Assembly (NCBI GenBank): GCA_044359885.1
Contig: JBIKLI010000020.1
Coordinates: 1-26,652, forward strand
From: CAIOSQ01 sp044359885
GTDB taxonomy: Bacteria > Pseudomonadota > Alphaproteobacteria > CACIAM-22H2
Direction: 5' to 3'
Length of the DNA: 26,652 bases
Both the position numbers and the translations under genes were made by a program. Below, in pieces: positions 1 to 6,889 of this stretch (positions are counted from its first letter, which is position 1; each line of letters starts with the position of its first letter). A model generated the notes under the pieces. That model was given only the letters and a program-made list of their open reading frames with translations. It did not search any database and was not told where the DNA came from.

Positions 1-369
1 GCCCGGAGCGTCGAGCGTGACCGCGAAGAGCTGGCGCGCGCGCGCCAGCAGCGCCGGGCTCGCGGGCGCCTCGTCGCCGGACAGGGCGGCGAGCTCGGCC
101 GCCAGGGCCGCGTCGTCCAGCGACGTCCACGCGCCCAGCCGCCGCGACAGCCGGCCGCGCATCTCGGCGGCGGCGGCCTTGGTGAAGGTCAGGCACAGGA
201 TCGTGTGCGGCTTCGCGCCGGCCAGCAGCAGCCGCGCGACCCGGTCGACCAGCACGCGCGTCTTGCCGGACCCGGCATTGGCGGACACCCAGACCGACAC
301 CGCGGGATCGGCCGCCGCGCGCTGGGCGCGCGTCGCCTGGTCGATGGGGGAAGATGCGACGTCGCTCAT
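1..369 (-). CDS. addA: AddA helicase-nuclease, N-terminal fragment (cut by window edge)
   Basis: This is the first 123 codons of the large subunit of the AddAB double-strand-break repair enzyme, a cytoplasmic UvrD/Rep-type (superfamily 1) helicase-nuclease. Visible are a Q-motif-like stretch (QATRAQRAAADP, residues 11-22), the Walker A motif SANAGSGKT at about 29-37, and helicase motif Ia (LCLTFTKAAAAEM, about 58-70). These are arranged as in alphaproteobacterial AddA. The ATG at 369 follows the addB stop (373-371) after a single base, so translation is very probably coupled to addB. The remaining helicase motifs and the nuclease domain lie left of the window, so I cannot tell whether the gene is intact. 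UvrD itself is less likely because of the adjacent addB. Confidence 0.93.
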   Translation of the reverse strand, partial: MSDVASSPIDQATRAQRAAADPAVSVWVSANAGSGKTRVLVDRVARLLLAGAKPHTILCLTFTKAAAAEMRGRLSRRLGAWTSLDDAALAAELAALSGDEAPASPALLARARQLFAVTLDAPG

Positions 370-370
370 C

Positions 371-3277
371 TCAAGCCTCCTCCCCGCCATCGATCGCCGC
401 CCATTCGGCGACCCGCGCCAGCCGGTCATGGTCGCCCCGCTCGCGAACGAAGCGCAGCCGCGGCCGCGCCAGATAGGGCTGTGCCGGATCGGCATAGCGC
501 GCCAGCAGCCGCGCGAGCCCCGCCAGCGCCGCCGCGGCGAGGTCCGGCACCGTGCCGTCCTTGGGCATGACCGGTTCCGCTTCGCCGCCGGCCACGCCGC
601 CCTTGAGGTGCAGGTAGAGCAACTCGCCCGGCGCGGCGGCGGCGATGCCGGCGAAGCCGCCCGCCGCGGCGATCGCCGCCTCGAGCGGCAGCTGCGGCGA
701 GAAACCGGTTTCCACCTGTTTCGTCGTGGGCGGCGTCCCGGTCTTGTAATCGATCAGAGCCAGCGTGCCGTCGGCCAGCCGGTCGATGCGGTCGGCGCGG
801 GCATCGAGGACGAACCCGTCGGGCAGCGCCAGCGTCCCCTCGCATTCGACCGCCAGCGGCACGACCCCGGCCGCACGTCGCCGCCCCTCCCAGGCGACGA
901 ACCACCGCGCCAGCTGGACGAAGCGCGGCCACCAGATCGTCGCCACCGCCGGACGCCCCAGCAGCGGCGCGAAATGCCGCCGCCCATGGGCCAGCAGCCG
1001 GTCGAGCGCATCGGCCGGCAGCGCGCCGCCGCCGGCCAGCAGATCCTTCAGCGCGGCATGGACGATCAGCCCGCGATCGGCAGCACCGGGTTCCTGGTCG
1101 AGCGGATCGAGCGGCTTCAGCCGCAGGATGCGCCGCGCGTAGAGCGCGTAGGGATCGCGCACCAGCGTCTCCACCGCCGTCACCGGCAGCCGCACCGGCC
1201 GCAACGCCACCGGCGGCTTCGGGGCGGGACGCGCGGGCGGATCGGCGGGCGCGCGCCGGTCGAGTTCGCGGGCGACGGCCAGCAGCTGCGGCGCCGCGCC
1301 GCCGGCCCAGCCGGCATCGTCGCCCAGGAAGGCGCCCAGGCGCTGCAGCCAGCGCGCCGGCGCGGCCGGCACGCCGTCGATCTTCTGGCTCCAGGTCAGC
1401 ATCACGCGCGGCGCCGACGCCGCCTGGACGAAATCATGCGCCGACAGCCCGACCCGGCGTTCCGCCGGCGGCAGCCCCAGCGCGGCGCGCATCGGCCGGG
1501 ACAGCCACGGATCCTGGCGCGGCTCGGGCGGCCAGACGCCCTCGTTGAGGCCGCCGAGCACGATCAGGTCGGCGCTCTGCAGCCGCGCCTCCAGCGGCCC
1601 CCAGATCGACAGCCGCGGATGGGCCGGCAGGCGCGGCCGGACCACCGCGTCGTCGAGCAGCGCCTCGAGCAGCGCCGGCCAGGTGGCGCCGGCGACCGGA
1701 CGCATGTCGCCCAGCGCCGCCCCGAGACCGGCCAACGCCAGATCCAGCGCCTCGCCCGCTTCGCCCTGGTGGAGCGCCGCGTCGTCCGGGGCCGCCAGTG
1801 CCGCCATGCAGGCGACATGCGCGGCCAGGATCTCGGCCGGCGCGATCGCCGGCGCCGCCAGCGTGGCGGCGAACCCGGCGAGCCGGGCAGCGATCAGGTC
1901 GGCGAAGGCGACGCAATCGGGTTCGTCCGCCGCCTGGGCGGCGGCGCGCAGCCCGCCGATCCCCGGCCCCGGACGCAGGCCGCGCAGCGCCTTGCGCTCG
2001 AAACGGCGCAGCCGGGCCAGCAGATCGTCGCGCGCGAGCCCCAGCCGCGCGAAGGGATGCTTGAGCGCCGCCAGCATCGCCACCGGCGCGGATGGATCGG
2101 CCGCCCAGGCGGCGGTGGCGCGCAGGAACGTACCGGGCAGCGTGCGCGACAGCGGCGTGCCCCCCGAATCGTCGACCGCGAGCCCCCAGCGCCGAAGCTC
2201 GGCGGCCACCCGCCGCGCCAGCACGCGGTCGGCCGAGATCAGGGCGGCGCTGCGCCCCGGACTGTCCACCGCCGCGCGCAACGCCAGCGCGATCGCCAGC
2301 GCCTCGTCCTGCTGGGTCGGGGCCTCGAGCCATTCCAGGCCGTCGAAGGTCGCGGCTTCCGGCTGCGCCATGCCCACCCAATCCGGCGTGCGCGCCGCCG
2401 GCAACAGGGCCGCGCGCAGCAGCGCGACGCGGGGATGGTCGGGTCCGGTCCCTGGCCAGGGCGCGACCGCGTCGCGCGCGACGCCCAGGCGGTGCAGCAG
2501 CTGCGCCAGCCCGTGCTGGGGATGGACCGGATCCTCGCGCACGGCGTCCCAGGCGCCGTCGTCCAGGCCGTGATCGAGCCCGGGCAGCACCAATGCGCCG
2601 CGCGGCAGCCGGGCGACCGCCCCCAGCAGATCGGCGGTCGCGGGGATGCTGCCGGTGGAGCCGGCGGCGATCACGACGCCCGGCGGCGGCGCGGCCTGCC
2701 AAGCGGCGATGCGCCGGCGCAGGACGGCGATCCGGCGCGTCGCGGGGTCGACCAGGCCGCGCGCCTGGAGATAGGCGGGCCAGGCCGTGCGCAGCAGCTT
2801 GAGGATGTCGAGCGAACGCTGCCAGTGGATGGCGAGCTCGCCGGCGACGACGTCGTCGAGCCGGTCGAGCGACACCTCCTCCAGCGCCGCCGAATCGAGC
2901 AGCGCCAGCAGCGATTCGGCGAGGCGGCAGGCCAGCGCCGGATCGTCGCCCCCCGGTCCGCCGCGCAGGAATTCGGTCAGCACCGCGCGCCGTCGCGTCG
3001 GATCGATCGCCGGCGGCAGGTCGGGCGCGCCGGCCGCGGCGTCGCGCAGCAGTTCGTCGTCGTCGGCGTCGCCGATCGGCTCCAGCCGCGGCAGCAGCAT
3101 CGGCCGGTCGCCGGCCGCGCGCCGGAACGCGGCGCGCAGCGCGCGCGCCGCCCGGCGCGTCGGCACCAGGATCAGCGCGTCGGCCAGATCCTCCGGCGCC
3201 GGGCAGAATTCCTGCATGACCCCGGCCACCAGCAGATCGGCGAAGGGAGCGCCGGCGGGAATCGTGTAGATGCGCAT
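371..3277 (-). CDS. addB: Double-strand break repair protein AddB (alphaproteobacterial type)
   Basis: This 968-residue protein is the second subunit of the AddAB end-resection complex, which processes double-strand breaks for RecA-dependent repair. The N-terminus matches alphaproteobacterial AddB (IPAGAPFADLL near residue 6; LVPTRRAARALRAAF around 37-51). There is no Walker A motif, as is usual for this subfamily, whose helicase-like region is thought to be structural. The C-terminus carries a PD-(D/E)XK nuclease: a His-containing helix near 745, DARADRID at 825-832, IDYKTG at 842-847 (D843, K845) and a following Gln near 862. I see no cysteine cluster in the C-terminal region, so the iron-sulphur site known from Bacillus AddB appears to be absent. 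The ATG at 3277 lacks a strong ribosome binding site. The length is normal for the family. Confidence 0.93.
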   Translation of the reverse strand: MRIYTIPAGAPFADLLVAGVMQEFCPAPEDLADALILVPTRRAARALRAAFRRAAGDRPMLLPRLEPIGDADDDELLRDAAAGAPDLPPAIDPTRRRAVLTEFLRGGPGGDDPALACRLAESLLALLDSAALEEVSLDRLDDVVAGELAIHWQRSLDILKLLRTAWPAYLQARGLVDPATRRIAVLRRRIAAWQAAPPPGVVIAAGSTGSIPATADLLGAVARLPRGALVLPGLDHGLDDGAWDAVREDPVHPQHGLAQLLHRLGVARDAVAPWPGTGPDHPRVALLRAALLPAARTPDWVGMAQPEAATFDGLEWLEAPTQQDEALAIALALRAAVDSPGRSAALISADRVLARRVAAELRRWGLAVDDSGGTPLSRTLPGTFLRATAAWAADPSAPVAMLAALKHPFARLGLARDDLLARLRRFERKALRGLRPGPGIGGLRAAAQAADEPDCVAFADLIAARLAGFAATLAAPAIAPAEILAAHVACMAALAAPDDAALHQGEAGEALDLALAGLGAALGDMRPVAGATWPALLEALLDDAVVRPRLPAHPRLSIWGPLEARLQSADLIVLGGLNEGVWPPEPRQDPWLSRPMRAALGLPPAERRVGLSAHDFVQAASAPRVMLTWSQKIDGVPAAPARWLQRLGAFLGDDAGWAGGAAPQLLAVARELDRRAPADPPARPAPKPPVALRPVRLPVTAVETLVRDPYALYARRILRLKPLDPLDQEPGAADRGLIVHAALKDLLAGGGALPADALDRLLAHGRRHFAPLLGRPAVATIWWPRFVQLARWFVAWEGRRRAAGVVPLAVECEGTLALPDGFVLDARADRIDRLADGTLALIDYKTGTPPTTKQVETGFSPQLPLEAAIAAAGGFAGIAAAAPGELLYLHLKGGVAGGEAEPVMPKDGTVPDLAAAALAGLARLLARYADPAQPYLARPRLRFVRERGDHDRLARVAEWAAIDGGEEA

Positions 3278-3405
3278 GGCCAGGCTCTGCCCCGTTGCGA
3301 ATCGCGACCGATCGCGATCATGCGCCTCCCACCGATCGAAATCCGATCGATCGGCTCCCGCGGATCGCGGGGATCAGCCTCCCGGCCGGGCCCGGACGAG
3401 GCGGC
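3278..3405. other. Intergenic region between ialB-like gene and addB; dense GATC and palindromes
   Basis: This 128-base gap holds the presumed 5' leader of addB and the 3' end of the upstream transcript. Seven GATC tetramers lie within 66 bases (3310-3375), three of them inside the recurring heptamer CCGATCG. There is a perfect 12-base palindrome, CCGATCGATCGG, at 3343-3354. I could not pick out a convincing promoter for addB. Confidence 0.6.
3357..3371 (-). terminator. Small hairpin downstream of the ialB-like gene, possible weak terminator
   Basis: A perfect 6-base-pair GC stem with a 3-base loop (CCCGCG-GAT-CGCGGG) lies 34 bases past the stop codon of the IalB-like gene on the minus strand. 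No run of T follows it, so it is not a classical intrinsic terminator. It may only be a chance GC palindrome. Confidence 0.25.
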
Positions 3406-3978
3406 TCAGCGCCGCGTCTGCAGCGCGTCCAGCGCCTGGGCGAAGCCGTTCAGCGAGACGGGGATCGTCACCGGCGCCTCGGCGGCGTTGCGGAACTCGA
3501 CGCGCGCGCCCGCCTCGGCCTTGTCGCGCAGCCGCCCAAGCACGGCGTCCGTCGCGGCCGCGGTGGCGAAGCAGGCGCCGGCGGCGCAGCGCGCGAAGCG
3601 CAGCTCGGCCGGCGGCGCGCCCTCGACCACCAGCGACGGCTGGGCGGAGAAGCTGACATTGACCGGCAGCTGGACCGTGAGGATCAGCGGCTGCTGCGGG
3701 GCGGCACGGCCGATGGCGAGGTTCATCAGCGTCGCGACCTGCCCGCCCTGGGCGGCCTGGACCTGGAGCAGGATCTCGCAGGTCTGCTGCGGCTGATCGG
3801 CGGCCAGGCGCACGCAACGATGGATCCAGTCGCCATAGGTGGCCGTGGTCTGGCTCGGCAACACGGCCGGCGGCGGACTGGCCGGCGGTGGCGGGGCGGC
3901 GGCGGGGCGGCGCTCCTGGGCCTGTGCCGGCAGCGCCAGCGCGGCGACAACGACAAGAAGGCGGGAAACTTGTCTCAT
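3406..3978 (-). CDS. Invasion associated locus B (IalB) family secreted protein
   Basis: This 190-residue protein has an N-terminal signal peptide (MRQVSRLLVVVAALALPAQA), then a Pro/Ala-rich stretch and an IalB-like domain. The domain opens with TYGDWIHRC and has a paired cysteine a little further on, plus a second Cys pair (RCAAGAC) in the C-terminal half; in this family these are thought to form disulphides. IalB proteins are periplasmic or outer-membrane-associated, were named from Bartonella, and occur widely in alphaproteobacteria without any link to invasion. I chose the ATG at 3978 over an in-frame start at 4035 because it puts the signal peptide at the N-terminus and has a good ribosome binding site (AGGGAGGA). 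It lies 170 bases after the export cluster and is probably a separate unit. Confidence 0.85.
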   Translation of the reverse strand: MRQVSRLLVVVAALALPAQAQERRPAAAPPPPASPPPAVLPSQTTATYGDWIHRCVRLAADQPQQTCEILLQVQAAQGGQVATLMNLAIGRAAPQQPLILTVQLPVNVSFSAQPSLVVEGAPPAELRFARCAAGACFATAAATDAVLGRLRDKAEAGARVEFRNAAEAPVTIPVSLNGFAQALDALQTRR

Positions 3979-3988
3979 CGCTCGATCG

Positions 3989-3996
3989 TCCTCCCT
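3989..3996 (-). promoter_or_regulatory. Ribosome binding site of the IalB-like gene
   Basis: AGGGAGGA on the minus strand lies 10 bases before the ATG at 3978. It decides the start codon against the upstream in-frame alternative at 4035. Confidence 0.7.
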
Positions 3997-4007
3997 GGCT
4001 GGACCCG

Positions 4008-4023
4008 CGGGCAGTCTTGCCCG
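4008..4023 (-). promoter_or_regulatory. Hairpin in the 5' leader of the IalB-like gene
   Basis: A perfect 6-base-pair stem with a 4-base loop (CGGGCA-AGAC-TGCCCG on the minus strand) sits 30 bases before the IalB start. No T-run follows. It could be an mRNA leader structure or a remnant terminator for the export cluster. Its role is unknown. Confidence 0.3.
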
Positions 4024-4035
4024 GGCACTCCCCAC

Positions 4036-4064
4036 CGTCTATGCCGCCACCCAATCCCGCGCAA
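4036..4064 (-). promoter_or_regulatory. Weak candidate sigma-70-like promoter for the IalB-like gene
   Basis: On the minus strand, TTGCGC at 4064-4059 is separated by 17 bases from TAGACG at 4041-4036. Each hexamer matches only three of six consensus bases, so the spacing is the main support. The site fits the idea that the IalB-like gene is transcribed separately from the export genes. Confidence 0.2.
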
Positions 4065-4148
4065 GCCCCCTACCGGAAATCGAAGCAAGCCGAGGGGAAA
4101 GACGCCTGCGACGGGGCGCCGGGGCGTGGGCGCGACGGGGTGGCTGGC

Positions 4149-4904
4149 TCAGGAGGGTGGGGGCAGGAAACTGACCTGGCAGCGCAGGCCGGACGGGATC
4201 TCGTTGCGGGGGTTGGCGATCGACAGACGAACGCGGAACGTGCCGCTGGCCGGGTCGATGACGCGGTCGATCACGGTCACCCGGGCGGGCACCTTGCGGC
4301 GCAGCAGCGGCAGGTCGATTTCGGCGCCGGCGCCGGTCCGCACCCGGCCGAAGGCGTCGGCTCGCATGACGACCTCGGCGAAGAGCGGATCGAGCTGCGC
4401 CAGACGGTAGATCTTCTCCTGCCTCACCAGATCGCCCTTGGCGCGAAAACGGTCGACGATGACGCCGGAGAACGGCGCCAGCATGCTGCGCAGCCGCAGA
4501 TGCTCGCGCCGCTCGCGCAGCTCCAGCCTCGACAATTCGAGGTCGGTCTCGATTTCGTCCGCCTCTTGCTGGGAAATCAGATCGCGGCGCTGCAGGTTCT
4601 CGTTACGCTGGCGCTTTCGTTCGGCGAATTTCACCTTCGCAGCCGCATGTTCGACGGCGGCCGATTCGACGCCGACATTGAGCCGCGCCAGGACCTGCCC
4701 CTGCTGCACGATATCGCCGCGATCGGCCTGTACGTCCTCCAGCACCCCGTCCACCGGCGTGCCGATGTTGACGTCCAGCGAAGGCACGAGCAGGCAGGAC
4801 GCCACGCCGATTTCCGTCGCCGGGGCCAGGGTCTGCGTCCGGCCGTCGCCGGCGGCGGCGACCAGGACGAGTGCGGCAATGGCGAGCGTGACGCGCCGGA
4901 TCAT
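4149..4904 (-). CDS. Short periplasmic adaptor protein (HlyD/RND membrane-fusion type)
   Basis: This 251-residue secreted adaptor has a signal peptide or N-terminal anchor (MIRRVTLAIAALVLVAAAG), a first lipoyl half-domain (about 37-78, GTPVDGVLEDVQADRGDIV), an Arg/Glu-rich helical hairpin (about 80-140, probably coiled coil), a second lipoyl half (LAPFSGVIVDRFRAKGDLV, about 142-160) and a beta-barrel segment (VIDRVIDPASGTFRVRL, about 211-227). It ends there, without the usual C-terminal membrane-proximal domain, so it is shorter than typical RND adaptors (about 350 or more). The ATG at 4904 overlaps the SecA-like gene's stop as ATGA, implying translational coupling. No RND pump or ABC exporter gene is adjacent, so the partner is probably the neighbouring fusion proteins. 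Confidence 0.85.
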   Translation of the reverse strand: MIRRVTLAIAALVLVAAAGDGRTQTLAPATEIGVASCLLVPSLDVNIGTPVDGVLEDVQADRGDIVQQGQVLARLNVGVESAAVEHAAAKVKFAERKRQRNENLQRRDLISQQEADEIETDLELSRLELRERREHLRLRSMLAPFSGVIVDRFRAKGDLVRQEKIYRLAQLDPLFAEVVMRADAFGRVRTGAGAEIDLPLLRRKVPARVTVIDRVIDPASGTFRVRLSIANPRNEIPSGLRCQVSFLPPPS

Positions 4905-6889
4905 TCGGTGGGTCCCGAAAAGGAAAGATTGCGGCTGGTCCGGAGGTCCGCGCGCAGCAATTCCTCGCGAATGCGCCGATGCCGCCGTTCCACCCGCCGT
5001 TGTGCCGCACGATAGCATATCAGCCCCAGCCGCTTCAGCAGCCAACTGCGCGGCCGAGCCGCCAGCAGCGCGCGCAGCGCCGCGACCAGCGGCGGGAAGA
5101 AGTCGGACAGCAATTCGTCTTCGAGCGACAGGATCGACTCGCAGCTGCCGGGATCGCCCTGGCGCGCGCAGCGGCCGATCAGCTGGCGGTCGATGCGCGC
5201 GTTGTCGTGGCCCTCGGTCAGGATCACGTGCAGGCCGCCGACGGCCTCTACCCCCGCCGCAAGCTTGATGTCGGTGCCGCGCCCGGCCATGTTGGTGGCG
5301 ATCGTGACGCGTCGCGGACCGCCGGCGCTCGCGACGATCGCGGCCTCGGCTTCGTCCTGCTTGGCGTTCAGCACCTGGTGGTCGATACCGGCCCGCGCCA
5401 GCCGCGCCGCCAGCTCCTCCGACGCCATGATCGACCGTGTCCCGACCAGCACCGGCTGGCCGCGATCGACGCGCAGCCGGACCCGCTCCACGACGTCGGC
5501 CCAGCGCGCTTCGACGCGGGCGTGCAGCCGCGGCGGAAGGTGCCGGCGCCGGCTGCGGCGGTTGCGCGGCACGCGCACCACCGGCACGCCGTAGACAGCG
5601 CCGATCTCGCCGGCGACCTCGCGGCATGTACCGGTCATGCCGGCCAGCGACAGATAGCGCCGGAAGAAGAGCTGGAAGCTGATGCGGGCGAGTGTCTGCT
5701 TGTCGGGCGTGACCGGCACGCCCTCGCACAGTTCGATCAGCTGCTGCAGGCCGCGCTGCCAGGAGCGGTCGGGCATGACGCGGCCAGTGTTCTCGTCGAC
5801 GATCTGGACCTTGTCGTCGCGCACGATGTAGTCGACATCGCGCTTGAACAGGTACAGGGCCGAGAGCGCCTGGACGATCGCCTCCTCGCGCCGCCGTTCA
5901 CCCGACCAGAGCCCCGACAGTTCGGCGGCGCGGGCGGCGACCGCGTCGCGCCCGGCGCGGGTGAGCACCGGGTCCCGGCCCCGCTCGCGACGCTCGAAAT
6001 GGACCCCCTCGGCGAGGTCGCGGGCGATCTTCAGCGCCTCGGTCAGGAACTGGTCCTGACCGCTGCCACGCACCGGCGCCGACAGGATCAGCGGCGTGCG
6101 TGCCTCGTCGACAAGCACGCTGTCGGCCTCGTCGACGATCGCGTAGTGAAGCCCGCGCAGCAGCAGCGCTCCGCCATCCGGGTCGGCGAAGCGATCGAGA
6201 GCGAGACGCAAGGGGCGCATCCGCGCGCCGAGCGCGATGCGGTCGCGCAGATAGTCGAAGGTCACCGTCTTGCTGCTGCAATAGACGATGTCCCGGCGAT
6301 AGGCGACGCGGCGCGCCTCCGGCGGGTCGGGCTCGGTCACCAGCCCGGTGGTCAGCCCCAGCGCGGCATAGAGCGGTTCCATCTCCTCGGCGTCGCGCCG
6401 CGCCAGATAGTCGTTGACCGTCACCAGATGCACCGCGCGCCCCGACAGCGCCATGGTCGCCGCCGCCAGCGTCGCGGTCAGGCTCTTGCCCTCGCCGGTG
6501 TCCATCTCGGCGAGGCAGCCGCGCACCAGGACGTAGCCGCCCTTGATCTGGGCGTCGAAATGCCGCTTGCCGAGCACGTCGCGCGCGGCAAGGCGCACGA
6601 GGGCGAAGGCGCGCGCGACGGCCGGATCGGACAGGCGCTCGCGGCGCAGATCGACGCGTGCCTGCCGCAGCGCCTCGGCCCTGCCGGCCGCGTCCAGAGC
6701 CTCGAACCGGCGCTCGGCGCGGGCGACCAGCCGCACGAAGCCCGCCAGCCGCCACGCCCCGATGCGCCGCGCCCGCCAGGCGGTCGCGACGCGCTCGACG
6801 GCGCGGTCGAGGAAGGAGGGCGGCCGGGCACCCGCCTCGCGCTGCGGATAGACGTCGCCGGGAAGCGCCAGCGGCGCGGCCGCGCTCAT
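4901..6889 (-). CDS. SecA-like translocation ATPase, shortened C-terminus
   Basis: This 662-residue SecA paralogue retains the motor. Walker A is MDTGEGKS (129-136). TVNDYLARRDAE (157-168) is near-identical to housekeeping SecA. The DEAD-box motif is IVDEADSVLVDEARTPLILS (251-270). Preprotein cross-linking-region motifs include LAGMTGT (415-421). NBD2 carries NMAGRGTDI (533-541) and RQLIGRCARQGDPG (568-581). After about residue 600 only a short Arg-rich tail follows, so most of the helical scaffold/wing and the zinc-finger C-tail (CxCxSG) of a roughly 900-residue SecA are missing. I chose the ATG at 6889 because it forms an ATGA overlap with the preceding stop; a longer in-frame start at 6934 would intrude 45 bases further into the M50 gene. 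It is most likely an accessory motor for the neighbouring giant protein (inference). Confidence 0.9.
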   Translation of the reverse strand: MSAAAPLALPGDVYPQREAGARPPSFLDRAVERVATAWRARRIGAWRLAGFVRLVARAERRFEALDAAGRAEALRQARVDLRRERLSDPAVARAFALVRLAARDVLGKRHFDAQIKGGYVLVRGCLAEMDTGEGKSLTATLAAATMALSGRAVHLVTVNDYLARRDAEEMEPLYAALGLTTGLVTEPDPPEARRVAYRRDIVYCSSKTVTFDYLRDRIALGARMRPLRLALDRFADPDGGALLLRGLHYAIVDEADSVLVDEARTPLILSAPVRGSGQDQFLTEALKIARDLAEGVHFERRERGRDPVLTRAGRDAVAARAAELSGLWSGERRREEAIVQALSALYLFKRDVDYIVRDDKVQIVDENTGRVMPDRSWQRGLQQLIELCEGVPVTPDKQTLARISFQLFFRRYLSLAGMTGTCREVAGEIGAVYGVPVVRVPRNRRSRRRHLPPRLHARVEARWADVVERVRLRVDRGQPVLVGTRSIMASEELAARLARAGIDHQVLNAKQDEAEAAIVASAGGPRRVTIATNMAGRGTDIKLAAGVEAVGGLHVILTEGHDNARIDRQLIGRCARQGDPGSCESILSLEDELLSDFFPPLVAALRALLAARPRSWLLKRLGLICYRAAQRRVERRHRRIREELLRADLRTSRNLSFSGPTE

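Noticed and set aside
3357..3371. Strong intrinsic terminator after the IalB-like gene
   Set aside because: The stem is only 6 base pairs and no T-run follows, so it is kept only as a weak candidate.
17..3796. Long plus-strand reading frame (about 1,260 codons) opposite addB and the IalB-like gene
   Set aside because: It is Arg/Gln/Pro-rich with no recognisable domain and lies opposite addB, whose motifs are clear. High-GC codon bias commonly opens such antisense frames.
3979..4035. Upstream in-frame start for the IalB-like gene
   Set aside because: It would bury the signal peptide behind 19 extra residues, and the downstream ATG has a strong ribosome binding site.
4149..5729. 526-codon minus-strand frame that would extend the short adaptor upstream
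   Set aside because: The extra N-terminal part is an out-of-frame reading of the SecA-like gene. The ATG at 4904 has a signal peptide and a clean ATGA overlap.
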